Below, piece after piece: positions 60,809 to 64,000 of a DNA stretch of 64,000 bases (positions within the stretch are counted from its first letter, which is position 1; each line of letters starts with the position of its first letter). Position numbers and translations under genes: made by a program. This DNA comes from Aeromicrobium terrae (GTDB taxonomy: Bacteria; Actinomycetota; Actinomycetes; Propionibacteriales; Nocardioidaceae). Below the pieces are notes generated by a model. The model made no database searches and was not told the DNA's origin. It worked only from the letters and a program-made list of their open reading frames with translations. The stretch covers positions 62,001 through 126,000 of the forward strand of contig NZ_VDUX01000007.1 of assembly GCF_008039565.1 (NCBI RefSeq), in the 5' to 3' direction.

Positions 60809-62055
60809 CGTCCGCGACGCGAGAGGCGGTCGGTCGTGGGTGGCGGGTTCGGCTGCTCGCCCTCGTGGCGGTGGTCGGACCCGGACTGCTCGCAGGTTTG
60901 TCGGACGACGATCCGCCGGGCATCACGACGTACTCCGTCCTCGGCGCGGACTACGGGTATGAGCTGCTGTGGGTTCTGCTGCTGTCGACGTGCGCCTTGA
61001 TCGTCTTTCACGCCCTCGCCGTGCGCATGGGTGTCGTCACGAGCCAGGGCCTGATCGGGCTCGTGCGCGACCGGTACGGGGTACGGGTCGGCGCTCTCGC
61101 GCTCGTCCTGCTCCTCGTCGCGAACCTCGGCACGACCTGTGCCGAGCTGGCAGGGATCGCCGCAGGTTCCGAGCTCTTCGGAGTCAGCCGATACATCTCC
61201 GTGCCGCTGGTCGCCGCCGTGGTCACGTTGCTCGTCCTCAAGGGCGCCTTCCACCGGGTGGAGCACATCCTGATGGCGCTGGCCGCGGCGTTCGTCTCGT
61301 ACCTCGCCGCGGGGTTCTTCGCCCACCCGGACTGGGGTCAGGCGGCGGGCGGACTGGTGACACCCCGCATGCCGCTCACCGAGGACGCGATCCTCGTCGT
61401 GACGGCCACCGTGGGAACGACGCTGGCGCCGTGGGGCCTGAGCTTCATCCAGTCGTACGCCGTCGACAAGAAGCTGAGGACCAGCGACCTGCGCTACGAG
61501 CGGATCGACGTCGTCGTCGGCTCGGTGCTGACCGGCGTCATCGGCTTCTTCATCGTCGTCACCTGCGCCGCCACGCTGCACGTCCAAGGCGTCTCGATCG
61601 ACTCCGCGGCTGATGCCGCCGAGGCGCTCGAGCCGCTGGCCGGCACGTACGCGCGGGCGCTGTTCGGGATCGGCCTGCTCGGCGCCGCCGTGCTCGCGGC
61701 GGCGATCCTGCCGCTCTCCACGGCATACTCCGTCTGCGAGTACGTGGGTCACGAGGGCGCGCTGAACGACGGGTTCCGTCAGGCGCCTTACTTCTACTCG
61801 ACCTACGTCGGTCTCGTCGGCCTGGCCGCGACCCTGGTGCTTCTTCCCGGTGTCTCGCTCGTCCCGCTGCTGGTGCTCACGCAGGTGCTCAACGCCGTGC
61901 TGCTGCTGCCGTTGATGGTGCTCATGCACCGGCTCTCCCGCGACGGTCAGCTGATGGGCGGTTTCGTCGTGGGCCGGGGCCTCGCCCTCCTGCACGTCGG
62001 GACGATCGCGCTTGTCGGCGGTTGCATCGCGGCGTTGCTGTCGATCTCGCTCTGA
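60805..62055 (+). CDS. NRAMP-family divalent metal transporter, probable Mg2+ type
   Basis: A 416-aa transporter with about eleven helices. Helix 1 metal site is DDDPPGITTYS (D34-D36, G39) instead of the canonical DPGN; helix 6 has TTLAPWGLSFIQS around A208 where Mn/Fe NRAMPs have the metal-binding methionine. Both changes are as described for NRAMP-related magnesium transporters. Translational coupling with an MgtE-N protein supports Mg2+ as substrate; Mn2+ or other ions are not excluded. Confidence 0.88.
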   Translation: MTSATREAVGRGWRVRLLALVAVVGPGLLAGLSDDDPPGITTYSVLGADYGYELLWVLLLSTCALIVFHALAVRMGVVTSQGLIGLVRDRYGVRVGALALVLLLVANLGTTCAELAGIAAGSELFGVSRYISVPLVAAVVTLLVLKGAFHRVEHILMALAAAFVSYLAAGFFAHPDWGQAAGGLVTPRMPLTEDAILVVTATVGTTLAPWGLSFIQSYAVDKKLRTSDLRYERIDVVVGSVLTGVIGFFIVVTCAATLHVQGVSIDSAADAAEALEPLAGTYARALFGIGLLGAAVLAAAILPLSTAYSVCEYVGHEGALNDGFRQAPYFYSTYVGLVGLAATLVLLPGVSLVPLLVLTQVLNAVLLLPLMVLMHRLSRDGQLMGGFVVGRGLALLHVGTIALVGGCIAALLSISL

Positions 62056-62059
62056 GGCC

Positions 62060-63094
62060 TCAGGGGACGACGACCGCTCGACCGCGGATGTCGTCCTCAC
62101 CCAGTCTCCGGTAGGCCTCGGACGCCTCGTCCAGCGAAAACCGCTCGGTCTCCACGGACACCTGGCCCGTGCGGGCCAGCGCGATGATCTCCTCGAGCTC
62201 GGGCCGAGTCCCCCAATAGGTGTTGCGCACCCGGACACCGAACGGGGTCGAGAAGAACCCCGCGGGAAGCACGCCGCCGCCGATCCCGACGATGACGATC
62301 GATCCGTCGATCCGGACGCAGGTGCGCGCCGTCTCGAGCGTGGCGGACGATCCGACGAAGTCGAGGACGACGTCCGCCCCGACCTCGCCGGTGAGGTGGC
62401 GGACTTTGTGTGCGGCGTCCGCGTCGGAGTGCAGGGCCTCATGAGCACCGACCTTGACCGCCATGTCGAGCTTCTCCTGGTGCACGTCCAAGGCGATGAC
62501 CTGGCACGCCGAGAGAGCGCGAAGGATCTGGATGGCGAGGTGCCCGAGGCCGCCGGCCCCGATCACCACGGCGGTGCTGCCCGGTGCAAGGTGGCTGAGC
62601 TCGCCGCTGATGGCGTGGTACGGGGTCAGGCCGGCGTCGGTCAGGGCGACGATCTCGACCGGATCCAGCCCACCGATCGGCACGAGGTGCCGGGGGTCGT
62701 CGACGATCATGAGCTCGGCCATCGCGCCGGGAACGCCGAGTCCAGGTGGCATGATCCCGGCAGCCGCGGCGCGGGTGCAGTAGTTCTCCGCGCCCCTCAG
62801 GCAGGCGTCGCACCGGCCGCACCCCCAAGGGCCGTAGACGGCGACGGCGTCACCCACCTCCACGCCCGCGGCGCCGGGGCCGAGCTCGGCGACCACACCG
62901 GCGCCCTCGTGGCCGAGGGTCAGCGGCAGACCGTAGACGTAGTGATCCTCGGGCAGTCCCATGATGAAGAGGTCCGAGTGGCAGATCCCGGCGGCCGTGA
63001 CCTCCAGGAGCACCTGTCCCGGTCCGGGGACCGGCTTCGGCACCTCGACCACCTCGGGTGGCTTCCCGATCGCGCGGTACTGCAGGGCGCGCAT
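62060..63094 (-). CDS. Zinc-dependent alcohol dehydrogenase
   Basis: A 344-aa MDR alcohol dehydrogenase. Catalytic zinc ligands in AAGICHSDLFIMG and LTLGHEGAGVV; structural zinc cysteines in GCGRCDACLRGAENYC; NAD site VIGAGGLGHLAIQIL. Substrate likely a primary alcohol or aldehyde. ATG 63094 chosen; a longer open frame runs antisense into the USP gene. Five bases downstream of the universal stress protein gene, so the two form an operon, convergent with the transporter genes. Confidence 0.94.
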   Translation of the reverse strand: MRALQYRAIGKPPEVVEVPKPVPGPGQVLLEVTAAGICHSDLFIMGLPEDHYVYGLPLTLGHEGAGVVAELGPGAAGVEVGDAVAVYGPWGCGRCDACLRGAENYCTRAAAAGIMPPGLGVPGAMAELMIVDDPRHLVPIGGLDPVEIVALTDAGLTPYHAISGELSHLAPGSTAVVIGAGGLGHLAIQILRALSACQVIALDVHQEKLDMAVKVGAHEALHSDADAAHKVRHLTGEVGADVVLDFVGSSATLETARTCVRIDGSIVIVGIGGGVLPAGFFSTPFGVRVRNTYWGTRPELEEIIALARTGQVSVETERFSLDEASEAYRRLGEDDIRGRAVVVP

Positions 63095-63098
63095 GACG

Positions 63099-63983
63099 TC
63101 AGTGGGCCGACCGAACGCCTGCGGCGCCGGCGTGGGTGGTTCCGTAGGCGGGGTCGACGACGACGAGCGGACACTGGGCCACCGTCGTGAGGCGGTACGC
63201 GACACCGCGGCCGAAGAGGTCGGCGTGACGGGGCCGGCCGACGACCATGAGCTCGGACCGCTCGGAGAGGTCGGCCAGGCTCGCCACGACGTAGTCGTCA
63301 GCAGCGACCCTGGTGGCGACGACCACGTCGGGAAACTCCGACCGCCAGCCGGCGAGCACCTCGGCCAGGCCGCGCCGTCCGGACTCGGTCTCGGCAGTGT
63401 CCAAGCCCTCGGGGACGACGTGGAGCACGAGCAGCGTGGCGTGCCGGGCCGCAGCCGTCTCGAACGCGAAGCGCAGCGGGCCCGCGGCCGTGTGGTCGGA
63501 CTCGATGGCGACGCAGACGCCGCCGTAGAGCGTCGACAGGTCATGGACCGGAGGCACGACGACCACGGGGCACGCAGCGTGCAGAGCGAGGTGACGTGCC
63601 ACGGCACCTCCGAACGCTCGCTCGAACCACGAGACGTCGTCGGTCCCGAGCACCAGCAGCTGCGGCTGCACGTCGTTCACGAACGCGTCGATGACCTCGA
63701 CCGCGGAACCGAGCTCGGCCACGTAGTGAGTTGAAGGGCGCTCGCTGAGCCGGGTGACGACGCTCTCGGCGTCGCTGAGGACGTTCTTCGCGTCCTCTGC
63801 CGCAGCCGCGATCAAGGCTTGCGACGGCACCACGCCGGCGACCACGTCCGCCGTCCCGTAGGCGTGCAGGACGATGAGCGGAACACCCCTGCGGATCGCC
63901 TCCTGGGCCGCGAAGGTGACGACCGCGGGCTGGTCGGCCTCGACCGCGACGAGGACGGGTCCTGTCGTGTCGCGGGTGCTCAT
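63099..63983 (-). CDS. Tandem-domain universal stress protein
   Basis: A 294-aa protein made of two UspA domains (about 8-145 and 155-290). The first ends with LVLGTDDVSWFERAFGGAVA and HAACPVVVVPP; the second with MVVGRPRHADLFGRGVAYRL and VAQCPLVVVDP, each near the GxxGxxxxxxxxGS ATP motif though degenerate. In actinobacteria such proteins respond to hypoxia or redox stress. First gene of a two-gene operon with an alcohol dehydrogenase. Confidence 0.93.
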   Translation of the reverse strand: MSTRDTTGPVLVAVEADQPAVVTFAAQEAIRRGVPLIVLHAYGTADVVAGVVPSQALIAAAAEDAKNVLSDAESVVTRLSERPSTHYVAELGSAVEVIDAFVNDVQPQLLVLGTDDVSWFERAFGGAVARHLALHAACPVVVVPPVHDLSTLYGGVCVAIESDHTAAGPLRFAFETAAARHATLLVLHVVPEGLDTAETESGRRGLAEVLAGWRSEFPDVVVATRVAADDYVVASLADLSERSELMVVGRPRHADLFGRGVAYRLTTVAQCPLVVVDPAYGTTHAGAAGVRSAH

Positions 63984-64000
63984 GACTTGTCCTTGGTGAC

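Overview
The window is GC-rich (about 70 percent by eye), densely coded actinobacterial chromosome. Gene content (PknB/PstP/FhaA/FhaB/RodA/PbpA cluster, CrgA, WhiB proteins, the HbYX proteasome activator Bpa, class-III style HU) and the short repeat types point to Propionibacteriales, most likely Nocardioidaceae such as Aeromicrobium or Nocardioides. That placement is inference from gene content only. About 74 protein genes and two tRNAs were supported. No gene-free stretch exceeds 300 bases; the longest gaps (about 120-180 bases) hold hairpins, operators or repeats and are listed. No CRISPR array, prophage, transposase or rRNA was seen.

Layout. 2-9802: the cell-division and wall-growth signalling locus: a cyclophilin (5' end cut by the window), a rhomboid protease, an internally duplicated CrgA, a DUF881 protein, then on the minus strand fhaA-fhaB-pstP-rodA-pbpA-pknB with start and stop codons overlapping. 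The class E sortase and pabA genes that often sit between DUF881 and pknB in relatives are absent. 9928-11116: tRNA-Leu and an HTTM-type membrane protein pair. 11142-15404: sulfate ABC importer (sbp-cysT-cysW-cysA) divergent from an Rrf2 regulator. 15546-24600: WhiB regulator, crotonase, methyltransferase, FAD oxidase, lipoproteins, PLP aminotransferase, and a TetR/MFS efflux pair with a clear operator. 24646-31687: a glutamate-synthase-like flavoprotein, then a TetR-controlled leucine-catabolism block (carboxylase beta and alpha chains, HMG-CoA lyase) behind a perfect 16-bp palindrome. 31726-43659: EcsC-like protein, phosphotransferase, Aat, HU, rhodanese, anti-sigma-type ATPase, TetR/glycosyltransferase, DUF5926, AhpD-like protein, a SigJ-type sigma factor coupled to arginine deiminase, and small reductases. 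42949-47661: beta-phosphoglucomutase and a GH65 phosphorylase (disaccharide phosphorolysis), then an FHA-like protein coupled to adenosine deaminase. 47706-57300: reductase, PAP2-diacylglycerol kinase fusion, serS plus HAD hydrolase, WhiB-HTH protein next to Bpa, acyltransferase, quinone oxidoreductase/TetR, monooxygenase, nitrilase. 57294-63983: membrane proteins, tRNA-Ser, then an apparent metal and stress group: PRC-barrel/MgtE-N protein translationally coupled to an NRAMP-related transporter, a zinc alcohol dehydrogenase and a tandem universal stress protein.

The most distinctive signals are (i) four short repeat families, several lying inside coding sequences and being translated, including one giving the same peptide in arginine deiminase and in an FHA-like protein; (ii) a strong window-wide leaderless-promoter signature, a TANNNT box 6-8 bases before the start codon; (iii) a tandem-duplicated CrgA; (iv) the MgtE-N/PRC plus NRAMP pair whose transporter lacks the canonical TM6 methionine.
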